Below, piece after piece: positions 1-7,076 of a DNA stretch of 35,027 bases. Origin of the DNA: an uncultured Eubacteriaceae bacterium (GTDB taxonomy: Bacteria > Bacillota > Clostridia > Eubacteriales > Eubacteriaceae); contig CANRHG010000001.1 of the NCBI GenBank assembly GCA_947630385.1, forward strand, positions 1 to 35,027, read 5' to 3'. The position numbers and the translations under genes were made by a program. Under the pieces are notes generated by a model. The model was not told where the DNA came from and made no database searches. It saw nothing but the letters and a program-made list of their open reading frames with translations. Position 1 is the first letter of the stretch; every line of letters starts with the position of its first letter.

Positions 1-35
1 ACGTAGCTTTTGTTGCAAAGCTTAGGCTAAACTTT

Positions 36-67
36 CAGCTTGAAGCTGGTTTGAGTCAACTTCAAAC
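36..67. repeat. Two small adjacent dyads at the window edge
   Basis: A perfect 13-bp palindrome (CAGCTTGAAGCTG, 36-48) is followed at once by a second inverted pair, GTTTGA (49-54) and TCAAAC (62-67). They lie beyond the terminator of the coaD operon, in intergenic sequence. They could be an operator or a transcript hairpin for a gene outside the window. No function can be assigned. Confidence 0.35.
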
Positions 68-96
68 TTTGAGTTTTAAGTAGGCTTTATGGTCTC

Positions 97-121
97 AAAA
101 AAAAAGAGCTTCACAGCTCTT
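97..121 (-). terminator. Terminator of the asp23-to-coaD gene run
   Basis: On the minus strand there is a 7-bp perfect stem (AAGAGCT / AGCTCTT, forward 104-110 and 115-121) with a 4-nt loop, followed directly by a long T run (forward A run 97-105). This is a standard intrinsic terminator about 50 bp after the stop of the last minus-strand gene. Confidence 0.85.
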
Positions 122-170
122 AAATGTTAATTCCAGTTGACCCTCTAAGTTATTAACCGGAAGTTCGAGA

Positions 171-632
171 TTAATCCGAGTTTTGGCCCATCGACTTCAT
201 CTCTTCCCGGTTGTTTTCGATATGTTTAAACAGCTCGTTTAATTCCCTTTGTAAGTTGTGTAAAATGTTATCGGTATATTTTTGAGTTCCGATACGGATC
301 TCTTTTGCGGTGGTTTGAGCGTTTTCTAGAATGGTCTCGGCTTCCTTTGTAGCGGCTCTGGTGATCTCGTTTTCGTCGATCATCATGCGCATCTTCTTTT
401 CGGCTTCGTTTACGAGCGTTTCGGCGTCGTTTTGAGCTTCGATCAAAATTTGCGTTTTGTTCTGAACAATTCTTTGGGCTTCTTCGATTTCGGAAGGCAG
501 TTCCTGTTTGATCTCGTCTAAGATCTCCAGTGCATCCTCAACCGAAACCAAGGACTTGGCTACAAATGGAACGGGGGTAGCTTTTTCTAATAACGCTTCC
601 AATTCTTCTAATAATTCATACGCTTTGTTCAT
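171..632 (-). CDS. Coiled-coil protein (DivIVA / V-ATPase E-like), unknown role
   Basis: A predicted 153-residue soluble protein rich in Glu, Lys, Ala and Gln. From about residue 40 to 140 it is almost all helix-forming, with long heptad-like runs such as AQNDAETLVNEAEKKM. No signal peptide or membrane segment is visible. Small proteins of this kind after coaD in clostridial genomes are often labelled 'ATPase' by resemblance to V-type ATPase stalk subunits or to DivIVA coiled coils; that label is not evidence of ATPase activity. No Walker motif is seen. The ATG at 632 is preferred over the TTG one codon upstream. The start lies inside the end of coaD (17-bp overlap), so the two are probably translationally coupled. 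It is the last gene before a terminator. Confidence 0.8.
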   Translation of the reverse strand: MNKAYELLEELEALLEKATPVPFVAKSLVSVEDALEILDEIKQELPSEIEEAQRIVQNKTQILIEAQNDAETLVNEAEKKMRMMIDENEITRAATKEAETILENAQTTAKEIRIGTQKYTDNILHNLQRELNELFKHIENNREEMKSMGQNSD

Positions 633-1107
633 CAACTATTTCCCATATTTTGTCCTCGACTTTCTTAGGGACAAAACCTTTTAAACTCATACCATAAGCA
701 ATCAATTCGCGAACTACGCTTGAACTTATCATAATTTCATCAGAATCGGTTAAAAGAAATAAAGTCTTTATATTTCCAGAAAGCTTTTTATTAATATAAG
801 CCATATCCCGTTCATAGATAAAATCTTCGCTATTACGCAAACCTTTGACGATGATCTCGAGCGAATGCTCGTTCATAAAATCGACCAGGGTCCCCGTACT
901 AATCTGTACGGAAGCGTTGTCTATATCCTCGATCGCGCTTTCGATCAAAATCTTCCGTTGTTCGTAGCTAAAAAGCCCCTTTTTTTGAACGTTCTTCATC
1001 ACGAGCACGATCACCCGGTCAAAAATCTCGGAAGCTTTTTTTATTATATCGACGTGTCCTATAGTAACCGGATCAAAGGAACCCGGAAAAACGACTACAT
1101 TTTTCAT
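616..1107 (-). CDS. coaD: Phosphopantetheine adenylyltransferase
   Basis: Predicted to transfer AMP from ATP to 4'-phosphopantetheine, giving dephospho-CoA, the penultimate step of CoA synthesis in the cytosol. At 163 residues it is the usual length. The N-terminus has the nucleotidyltransferase signature FPGSFDPVTIGH, with the TxGH ATP motif; the KGLRNSEDFIYE block and the C-terminal ISSSVVRE motif are also intact. The ATG overlaps the stop of rsmD by 4 bp (ATGA). The recG-rsmD-coaD order is standard in Bacillota. Confidence 0.97.
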   Translation of the reverse strand: MKNVVVFPGSFDPVTIGHVDIIKKASEIFDRVIVLVMKNVQKKGLFSYEQRKILIESAIEDIDNASVQISTGTLVDFMNEHSLEIIVKGLRNSEDFIYERDMAYINKKLSGNIKTLFLLTDSDEIMISSSVVRELIAYGMSLKGFVPKKVEDKIWEIVDEQSV

Positions 1108-1649
1108 CCAAATATTGTGATTACGGTATTGCCGTACTTTTTTTCTTTGATAAAAGTAAAATCTTTGATACGTTCGATTATTATATCACCTTTATCGTGC
1201 TCTATCATGATAACACCATTTTCAGCTAAGATGTTATTTTGTTTTATATAATCGAGAAGAGGAAAAATAAGGTCAAGTTTTTTATATGGCGGGTCCATGA
1301 AGAAAACGTCGACTTTCCTGCCTTTTAACATCTCAAGTCCCGCCAAGGCCTTACAGTGATAAAGTTTGGCCTCCGCCTCGTACCCTGAAAGCTCAAGATT
1401 CTTCTTTATTATAGAAATACTTTTTTTACTTGAATCAAATAGGTAGACTTCTTTAAAGCCACGGCTTAACGCCTCGATCGCCATCGCGCCGGTTCCGGCA
1501 AAGCAGTCGACGAACACGTCTTGGGTAATACCAAGACTACCCAACATTGAAAAGATGGCCCCTCTGATCTTATCGGTCGTGGGACGGACCGCGTCTCCCT
1601 TTAGGGAGGTCAAGTTAAGCCCCTTTTTATCTCCTGCAATAATTCTCAT
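1104..1649 (-). CDS. rsmD: 16S rRNA (guanine966-N2)-methyltransferase
   Basis: Predicted to methylate the exocyclic N2 of G966 in 16S rRNA on the 30S subunit. The 181-residue protein shows the family N-terminus (MRIIAGDKKG, then RPTTDKIRGAIFSML), the SAM-binding loop DCFAGTGAMAIEALSRG and the catalytic motif DPPY. The start overlaps the recG stop by one base (TGATG) and the stop overlaps the coaD start, so this is a tightly coupled cluster. Confidence 0.96.
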   Translation of the reverse strand: MRIIAGDKKGLNLTSLKGDAVRPTTDKIRGAIFSMLGSLGITQDVFVDCFAGTGAMAIEALSRGFKEVYLFDSSKKSISIIKKNLELSGYEAEAKLYHCKALAGLEMLKGRKVDVFFMDPPYKKLDLIFPLLDYIKQNNILAENGVIMIEHDKGDIIIERIKDFTFIKEKKYGNTVITIFG

Positions 1650-3676
1650 CAGTTCATGCTGACCAAAGAAAGTTCTCGGTTGAAATTTGCAATTAAATAA
1701 TCTTTACAGATCATATCTTCTTTACTCGTTGATCTAAAGATCTCGTCGATCATTTCTTTGGTCTTTTTAAAAATCTCCCGGTCCCTGTACGGGTGGATGA
1801 ATTTTACGTTGGAAAAGCCGTGCTGGCGAAACCCGAAGTACTCACCAGGTCCGCGCATCATGAGGTCCTTTTGGGCGATCTTAAAGCCGTCGTGGCAGTT
1901 GACGATGGTTTTCATGCGCTCAAGATTAAGTTCACTTACGTTGTCGGAAACGAGAAAACAGTAGGACTTGATGTCGCTCCGCCCGGTCCTTCCCCTCAGC
2001 TGGTGGAGTTGGCTCAACCCAAAGCGGTCCGCCGATAAGATCACGATCGTAGAGACGTTGGGGATATTGATCCCGACTTCTATAATGGAAGTCGCGACCA
2101 GTACGTCGGTCTCTCCCGACTCGAACTTTTCGATTTCTTCTTCCTTTTGTTGTTGGTCGAGTTTACCGTGAAGCAGGCCTACCTTTAGGCTATCCCCGAA
2201 GTAATCTTTTACCATTTCATAAGTCTCATTTACCGAAGAAACCTCTTTCATCTCTTCGCTCTCTTCGACAAAGGGACAAACGATAAAAGCCTGATGGCCC
2301 TCACTTACCTGCCCTTTTATAAAATCGAGGATTTTGGGGATCTTTTTACTGGTATAAAAGTAGGTGGAAACTTTCTTTCTTCCCTGTGGAAGCTCGTTTA
2401 TCACCGAAAGATCAAGGTCCCCAAAGAGCGTTAGCATCAGGGTTTTGGGGATGGGCGTTGCGCTCATAACCAGCGTGTGGACGTTACCCTTGTTTCCGAA
2501 AAGACCGCGCTGTTTTACCCCGAAGCGGTGTTGTTCGTCGGTGATGACAAGCCCGATATTATAAAAAACCGTACTCTCCTGTATGAGCGCGTGGGTCCCC
2601 ACGACGATGTCGATCTCGCCGCTTTTTAGTTTCTCCCGGATCTCTAAGGCTTCTTTGGGCTTTACCGAGCCCGTAAGTAAAGCGATTTTACAGCCAAAGG
2701 GTTCGAGCAGTTTTTTAAAATTTTCGTAGTGCTGACGGGCTAGGATCTCCGTCGGGGCCATGTAAGCCGTTTGCAGGCCGTTTAGGCTAAAAAGATAAGC
2801 GACGATAACGGCGATGATGGTTTTGCCGCTTCCGACGTCTCCCTCGATCATCCGGTTCATCAGGTGGGAGCCGTTTAAGTCCTTATAGACCTCGTTTAAA
2901 ACTTTTTGTTGGGCACCAGTGAGTTTAAAGGGAAGCGACTTAATCAGTTGATCTACGAGCTCTACGTTTTCGAGTTTGATCTCACTTTCCTGGACTTCGC
3001 TCTTTGACCAGTAAATACCCGTATTTATCCGCAGGGCCTCGTTGTATTTAATCCGCTCGATGGCTTTTTCGAGTCTTTCCTTACTCTCCGGAAAGTGGAT
3101 TTGACGGTAGGCCTCTGTTAGATCCATTAAGTCATAGCGCTCCCTTTGGTAGAGCGGTAAAAAGTCTTTTAACTCACTAAATTCAAGGGCTGTGTGAATA
3201 AATTTTTTTAAAGCCGCTTCCGGAATCCCGTCAAACTTCTTATAGACCGGATCGATCGTAAAAAAATCCTTAGCGTCGTTGCCTTCCGCAAATTTTGGAG
3301 AGTAGAACTTATAACGGCCGTCTTTAAGACTACCCTTAGCGTAGATATAAAAGACTTTATCTTTTAAAAACCTTTTTATCTGGTAGGGTTGGTTAAAAAA
3401 GACGAGATCGGCCTCTGTTCCTTTTTGGTCAAAAACCGGAACGATGAGGACCGAGCGCTTTCTTTCAAGGTAGCGCACTTTCCCCCGCTCCTTAACTTTG
3501 ACCTTGACCGTCAGCTTTTTTTCTAGGCTCTCATCGATAAAACCGGTTACGGTCTTATCCTCGTAGTGGTAAGGAAACGTATTTAACAGGTCCTCGACCG
3601 TTTCTATCCCCGCGTTTTGCAGGCTCTTAAGTCGTTTCGGACCCAAGCCTTTAATTTCGGTTAAATTAAGTGCCAT
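1649..3676 (-). CDS. recG: ATP-dependent DNA helicase RecG
   Basis: Predicted to remodel stalled replication forks and branch-migrate Holliday junctions. The 675-residue protein is full length: an N-terminal helix-hairpin-helix/OB wedge domain (about 1-230), then two helicase lobes. Motifs are intact: Walker A GDVGSGKT, the DEQHRFGV block, MSATPIPKT (motif III) and LHQLRGRTGR (motif VI). This matters because the other fork helicase in the window, PriA, lacks all of these. The ATG lies only a few bases after a strong terminator that follows fakA, so transcription into recG must come from read-through or from a promoter inside fakA. Confidence 0.97.
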   Translation of the reverse strand: MALNLTEIKGLGPKRLKSLQNAGIETVEDLLNTFPYHYEDKTVTGFIDESLEKKLTVKVKVKERGKVRYLERKRSVLIVPVFDQKGTEADLVFFNQPYQIKRFLKDKVFYIYAKGSLKDGRYKFYSPKFAEGNDAKDFFTIDPVYKKFDGIPEAALKKFIHTALEFSELKDFLPLYQRERYDLMDLTEAYRQIHFPESKERLEKAIERIKYNEALRINTGIYWSKSEVQESEIKLENVELVDQLIKSLPFKLTGAQQKVLNEVYKDLNGSHLMNRMIEGDVGSGKTIIAVIVAYLFSLNGLQTAYMAPTEILARQHYENFKKLLEPFGCKIALLTGSVKPKEALEIREKLKSGEIDIVVGTHALIQESTVFYNIGLVITDEQHRFGVKQRGLFGNKGNVHTLVMSATPIPKTLMLTLFGDLDLSVINELPQGRKKVSTYFYTSKKIPKILDFIKGQVSEGHQAFIVCPFVEESEEMKEVSSVNETYEMVKDYFGDSLKVGLLHGKLDQQQKEEEIEKFESGETDVLVATSIIEVGINIPNVSTIVILSADRFGLSQLHQLRGRTGRSDIKSYCFLVSDNVSELNLERMKTIVNCHDGFKIAQKDLMMRGPGEYFGFRQHGFSNVKFIHPYRDREIFKKTKEMIDEIFRSTSKEDMICKDYLIANFNRELSLVSMN

Positions 3677-3679
3677 ACG

Positions 3680-3708
3680 AAAAAAAGCTTTCCACTAAGG
3701 AAAGCTTT
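3680..3708 (-). terminator. Hairpin terminator or attenuator between fakA and recG
   Basis: On the minus strand there is a perfect 10-bp stem (AAAGCTTTCC / GGAAAGCTTT, forward 3684-3693 and 3699-3708), a 5-nt loop and a run of seven Ts. It overlaps the fakA stop codon and ends 3-4 nt before the recG ATG. Its form is a canonical intrinsic terminator. Its position means it also covers the only room for a recG ribosome-binding site, so it may reduce recG expression rather than end the operon. Confidence 0.8.
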
Positions 3709-5335
3709 ACTCGATTGAAATAATATAATAATAAAGCGGTTGACCACCGTAAGCTACTTCAAAATCGTAATCGTCAAACTTTTCTTCTAATTTTTTAAGC
3801 AAATGGTCGGCGTCTTTTTCGGTCACGTCGTTCCCGTAATAGAGGGAGACGAAACTGCTCTCGTCGTGGGAAAGCTCCCCGATCAAATCTTCTACGACCG
3901 GATCGACGTGCTTGCCCTGGGCTAGGATCTCACCCTGGCTAATACCGATGATATTGCCCTTTTTGATCTTTTTCCCGTTGATCTTCGTATTTCTGACGGC
4001 GTAAGTTACGTCCGCGCTAATGATGTCTTGCAGCGCGGCATCCATCCGCTCCGTATTGTCGTCAAAACCGTCGTCGGGATTAAAGGCGATCATCGCCGCA
4101 ATGCACTGTGGGATCGTTTTTGAAGGGATCACGTGGATGTCTTTTTCTGAAATCGATTTCGCCTGATCGGCGGCAAGAATAATGTTACCGTTGTTTGGGA
4201 ACAGGAAAATGTGTTCCGCGTTGATCAGTTTGATCTCTTCGAGAAAATCGTGCGTAGACGGGTTCATCGTCTGACCGCCCTGAATGACTTTGGTAATCCC
4301 TAAATTTTCAAATATTTCGGTTATACCGTTTCCGGGCGATACCGCCACAAAACCGTAACGTTTCGGTGGGCCTTCGTCGACGATTTCCGCTTCTTCGACG
4401 TCTCCGAGCATTTCGCGCATGTTGTCCACTTTCATGCTCGATAACGGTCCGATCTCCAGTCCCCTTTCAAAAGCTTTTCCCGGATGATCGGTATGAACGT
4501 GTACCTTTATGATGTCGTCGTCTTTTATAACTAAAGTGCTGTCGCCGATCGTGTTAAGGTATTCTCTAAGAGCGTCTTCATCCGCGTCCTGCGCGTCGCG
4601 GATCAAAAACTCGGTACAGTAACCGAAGGTGATGTCTTCCGGTCTCATGTGAGAGTCATCGACAAAACGGTCTCTGCTTCCTATTTTTAGCTCGATGGGT
4701 GAAGCCAGTTCTTTATCGGTTAAGGCTTTAAAAGCGCCTTCCATGATAAACATGAGGCCTTGTCCACCGGAGTCGACGACGTTGGCTTCTTTTAAGACCG
4801 GAAGCATTTCAGGGGTCGACTGTAGGGCTTTATTTCCGGCTTCAACGATGCCTTCGAAAAATTCCTCGATCGGTTTATCTTCGTAAGCTTCCAGATTGTC
4901 GTTGGCAAACTCAGCCATCTCACGCGCGACGGTTAAAATCGTCCCTTCGGTCGGTTTCATCACGGCTTTATAGGCCGTGTTCGAAGCTTCGAGTAGGCTC
5001 TTGGCTAAGACTTCCTTCGTTACGGCGCTTTCTTCTTTCATGCCGGCCGCGAGACCCCGGAAAAGCTGCGATAAGATGACCCCCGAATTTCCACGGGCTC
5101 CGATAAGCGCGCCACTCGAGATCGTTTTTGCGACCGAATAGATCTGGTCTTTTTCCAGCTGTCCCAAATCACCGACGGCGTTGGTGATCGTCATTGACAT
5201 GTTGGTTCCGGTGTCCCCGTCTGGAACCGGAAAAACGTTAAGTTCGTCTACCTGTTGTTTGTGGAGCTCTAGATTTTTTGCCCCATATTCAAACATTTTG
5301 CGTAACAGTTTTCCATCGATCTTTTCTTTACTCAT
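3707..5335 (-). CDS. fakA: Fatty acid kinase catalytic subunit (DAK2/DhaL + DegV-like)
   Basis: YloV/FakA family. FakA phosphorylates fatty acids carried by FakB proteins, feeding exogenous fatty acids into phospholipid synthesis. The 542-residue protein has an N-terminal DhaL-type ATP-binding domain with the signature NVFPVPDGDTGTNMS near residue 30-45 and the GARGNSGVILSQLFRG block, followed by the middle and C-terminal domains of the family. No FakB gene is in the window. The start lies 8 bp after the asp23 stop, the usual yloU-yloV pair. The stop lies inside the hairpin that follows. Confidence 0.93.
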   Translation of the reverse strand: MSKEKIDGKLLRKMFEYGAKNLELHKQQVDELNVFPVPDGDTGTNMSMTITNAVGDLGQLEKDQIYSVAKTISSGALIGARGNSGVILSQLFRGLAAGMKEESAVTKEVLAKSLLEASNTAYKAVMKPTEGTILTVAREMAEFANDNLEAYEDKPIEEFFEGIVEAGNKALQSTPEMLPVLKEANVVDSGGQGLMFIMEGAFKALTDKELASPIELKIGSRDRFVDDSHMRPEDITFGYCTEFLIRDAQDADEDALREYLNTIGDSTLVIKDDDIIKVHVHTDHPGKAFERGLEIGPLSSMKVDNMREMLGDVEEAEIVDEGPPKRYGFVAVSPGNGITEIFENLGITKVIQGGQTMNPSTHDFLEEIKLINAEHIFLFPNNGNIILAADQAKSISEKDIHVIPSKTIPQCIAAMIAFNPDDGFDDNTERMDAALQDIISADVTYAVRNTKINGKKIKKGNIIGISQGEILAQGKHVDPVVEDLIGELSHDESSFVSLYYGNDVTEKDADHLLKKLEEKFDDYDFEVAYGGQPLYYYIISIE

Positions 5336-5342
5336 ATCGAAC

Positions 5343-5690
5343 CTACATCCTTATTCCAACAATATTTACGTCAACTTTATGAACTTTTATTTGGGTCTGT
5401 TGTTCAACCGCGTATTTGATCGCATCTATGATATTTTCGGCTACAACGGAAACTTTGACGGATTGTTCAATAATGACAAAAACGTCAATATCGATCATGT
5501 TACCCGGAACGTTCCGAATAATCACACCATGCGAAGCCAGGCTACCGGTCAAGATCTCTAGGAGCTCTTCTCTTCCGATTGATCTGGACATTCCTACGAC
5601 TCCATAACAGTTCATAACCGTATAACTGACGATATCGGCGATGGCTTTTCTAGAAATATCGATAAATCCTAATTCATTTTCGATTTTCAT
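5343..5690 (-). CDS. Asp23/Gls24 family envelope stress protein (YloU-like)
   Basis: A 115-residue Asp23/Gls24 protein of unknown biochemical role, linked in other Bacillota to alkaline and envelope stress. The family pattern is clear: short N-terminus, ISRKAIADIVSYTVMNCYGVVGM, then the alternating hydrophobic strand IDIDVFVIIE and a C-terminal helix with VNIVGIRM. The ATG at 5690 is chosen because an AGGAG sits 9 nt upstream; a TTG one codon earlier is possible. It leads fakA, as in B. subtilis yloU-yloV. Its usual neighbour rpmB is displaced about 3.4 kb by inserted accessory DNA. Confidence 0.92.
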   Translation of the reverse strand: MKIENELGFIDISRKAIADIVSYTVMNCYGVVGMSRSIGREELLEILTGSLASHGVIIRNVPGNMIDIDVFVIIEQSVKVSVVAENIIDAIKYAVEQQTQIKVHKVDVNIVGIRM

Positions 5691-5800
5691 CAAAATTCTC
5701 CTATTTTGGGGTTAATATAATTCTAACAAAACTTCATAGGGAATGGCTTTTGAAAACGAAAACAAATCCCTATTTCCCCTTTATGTTTTTTTACCCGTAA

Positions 5801-6208
5801 TCAAAGACAATCTTTCCTTAAAACTTGATTGAAATAATAATTTTTTACTGTCTCATAACTATAGTTTTTAATCTCCCCTATAGATCTAACGGTATCTTTG
5901 TTTATCAGTGAATCTAGTTTTTAAGACGGAAGATAAGACTTCTACAGAGAATTCCTTTAAACCATTTTTGTCCGGTTACAACTGCTATTAATATAGGTAG
6001 TTTTTCAAAGTTGAAATCGTATCCGTACCCAAAGATGATCAGTTTTAATATATGATTATGGAGTTAAATAAAACCAGTAAGGATAGTATTGTTCTTAAAC
6101 GAGTCCTCTTGTGATTTTGGGACTAAATTACAAACCCCCACAATTTAATTTTAAATTTAATACCTAATAAGGAAAGAATTCTCTTAACTTAAAGATGATA
6201 ATTCTCAC
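5801..6208 (-). pseudogene. Decayed protein gene, identity uncertain
   Basis: No open gene spans 5694-6311, but protein-like fragments line up on the minus strand across three frames. A possible GTG at 6208 follows AGGAG. One frame reads KFKIKLWGFVI, a TAG, then RTRLRTILSLLVLF, ending at 6045. A second (5914-6060) reads KLIIFGYGYDFNFEK and ILIAVVTGQKWFKGILCR. A third (5801-5920) reads EIKNYSYETVKNYYFNQVL to a TGA. Low-complexity AT DNA can mimic this, but the compositions are not simple AT translations, and they join in order if two or three frameshifts are allowed. The hydrophobic stretch followed by WFxGxxCR is faintly like membrane-bound 4Fe-4S proteins; this is weak. Confidence 0.35.
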
Positions 6209-6244
6209 TCCTATTCTTTATTAAATAAAAGCAGAGTTTATTCT

Positions 6245-6255
6245 GTATATTTACG
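6245..6255 (+). promoter_or_regulatory. Operator-like half of an inverted pair upstream of the Xre gene
   Basis: GTATATTTACG lies about 57 bp before the Xre start, and its exact reverse complement occurs at 6759-6769 beyond the gene's terminator. Each copy is itself an imperfect palindrome (GTAwAwTwTAC). A TTGACG that could be a -35 follows at 6267-6272, but the -10 is poor. This could be an autoregulatory site for the adjacent repressor, or chance in AT-rich DNA. Confidence 0.3.
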
Positions 6256-6311
6256 TAGTTTCGGAATTGACGTTATCCATATTCAATTTTTTCTAAGTTA
6301 AGAATTAATGA

Positions 6312-6626
6312 ATGAAAAACGAAATAAGTAAAGTCATTGGCGGCCGAATACGGGAAAAACGGTTGGAAGCGAAGTTGACTCAAGAAAAATTAGCGGAAAA
6401 AATTGATATTGGAGCCAAGTATCTGTCCGATATTGAAACCGGTCGTTCCAATATAAGCATAAAAAAATTGTTTAAGATCGCGGAAGCTTTAAACGAAAAC
6501 CCGGAATATTTCATTTCGGGAAGAAACATCGAAAATAAGGAACTCGAATCTCTATTTTCTAGGCTCAGTTCCAAAAATCAGAAAAATATTATAGAAATCA
6601 TGCGGATTTTAATCAAAAACGACTGA
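6312..6626 (+). CDS. Xre-family helix-turn-helix regulator
   Basis: A 104-residue protein with an N-terminal HTH_3 (Cro/C1) domain at about residues 8-63: GGRIREKRLEAKLTQEKLAE, then IGAKYLSDIETGRSNIS and KLFKIAEALN. The remaining 40 residues are charged and helical and may serve for dimerisation. No peptidase or sensor domain is present. It is one of only three plus-strand genes, in AT-rich accessory DNA, with a weak ribosome-binding site and a strong terminator right behind it, so it is a single-gene transcript. Its target is unknown. Candidate sites flank it at 6245 and 6759. It may be a leftover regulator of a lost mobile element. Confidence 0.88.
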   Translation: MKNEISKVIGGRIREKRLEAKLTQEKLAEKIDIGAKYLSDIETGRSNISIKKLFKIAEALNENPEYFISGRNIENKELESLFSRLSSKNQKNIIEIMRILIKND

Positions 6627-6634
6627 TCAAAATT

Positions 6635-6682
6635 AAAGCCGAATAAAACTAAGAACAATAATATAGTTTTATTCGGCTTTTA
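6635..6682 (+). terminator. Terminator of the Xre gene
   Basis: A perfect 17-bp stem (6635-6651 with 6664-6680; it begins AAAGCCGAATAAAACTA) has a 12-nt loop and runs into a T-rich tail. It starts 9 bp after the stop codon. The A-rich 5' side means it could also stop transcripts entering from the minus strand. Confidence 0.88.
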
Positions 6683-6825
6683 TTTATATTTTTTTCTTAT
6701 ACCATAATTTTACTCTTTTATTTTTAGTAAAATTAAGGTATAATTTTATGGAAAAATCCGTAAATATACGTTACTAAAATAATTTTAGGCTAACTGATTA
6801 AAAACTCAGTTTTACAGTTCTTATC
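6683..6825. other. AT-rich spacer between Xre terminator and IS left end
   Basis: No gene is seen here. It holds an imperfect stem (ACCATAATTTTACT at about 6700 against AGTAAAATTAAGGT, 13 of 14 paired), the second operator-like copy at 6759-6769, and TTAGGCTAA at 6785-6793, a 9-mer also found in two other spacers. Any remaining part of the ATP-grasp gene cut by the IS should be just left of 6826 on the minus strand. Only a short run ending in a stop is there, so that part is missing. Confidence 0.4.
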
Positions 6826-6848
6826 CAGGGTATCCTCATAAAAAATCC
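6826..6848 (+). repeat. Left terminal inverted repeat of the IS
   Basis: This 23-bp repeat matches the reverse complement of 8584-8606 at 22 of 23 positions; the only difference is T versus C at position 6. The CAGGG tip resembles ISAs1-family ends. Confidence 0.92.
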
Positions 6849-7076
6849 ATAACCGGTAAATGCTGTACCCCAGACAGGGAGATAACAACGTTTCCAGTAA
6901 AAAGGTCTTTGAAAGATTGCTAATAAGGGCCAAGTTTTCCTAAAATCCAGGTTAGAATTAAAACGCCGCCTGCGTTTTTAAATCTAATCCCTAAAAAAGG
7001 GTAGACGATCCCCAGGGGGAATTCGGCGATTTTTTTGACCGGCTCTTGAAAAAAGGCTTCGTTGATGATAGAGTAT

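Noticed and set aside
122..170. A tRNA-like GTTCGAGAT near the coaD operon end
   Set aside because: Flanking bases do not form a T stem, and no acceptor or anticodon arms can be drawn.
6750..6780. A tiny open frame after a TATAAT-like box left of the IS
   Set aside because: It is only nine codons in AT-rich DNA, with no ribosome-binding site.
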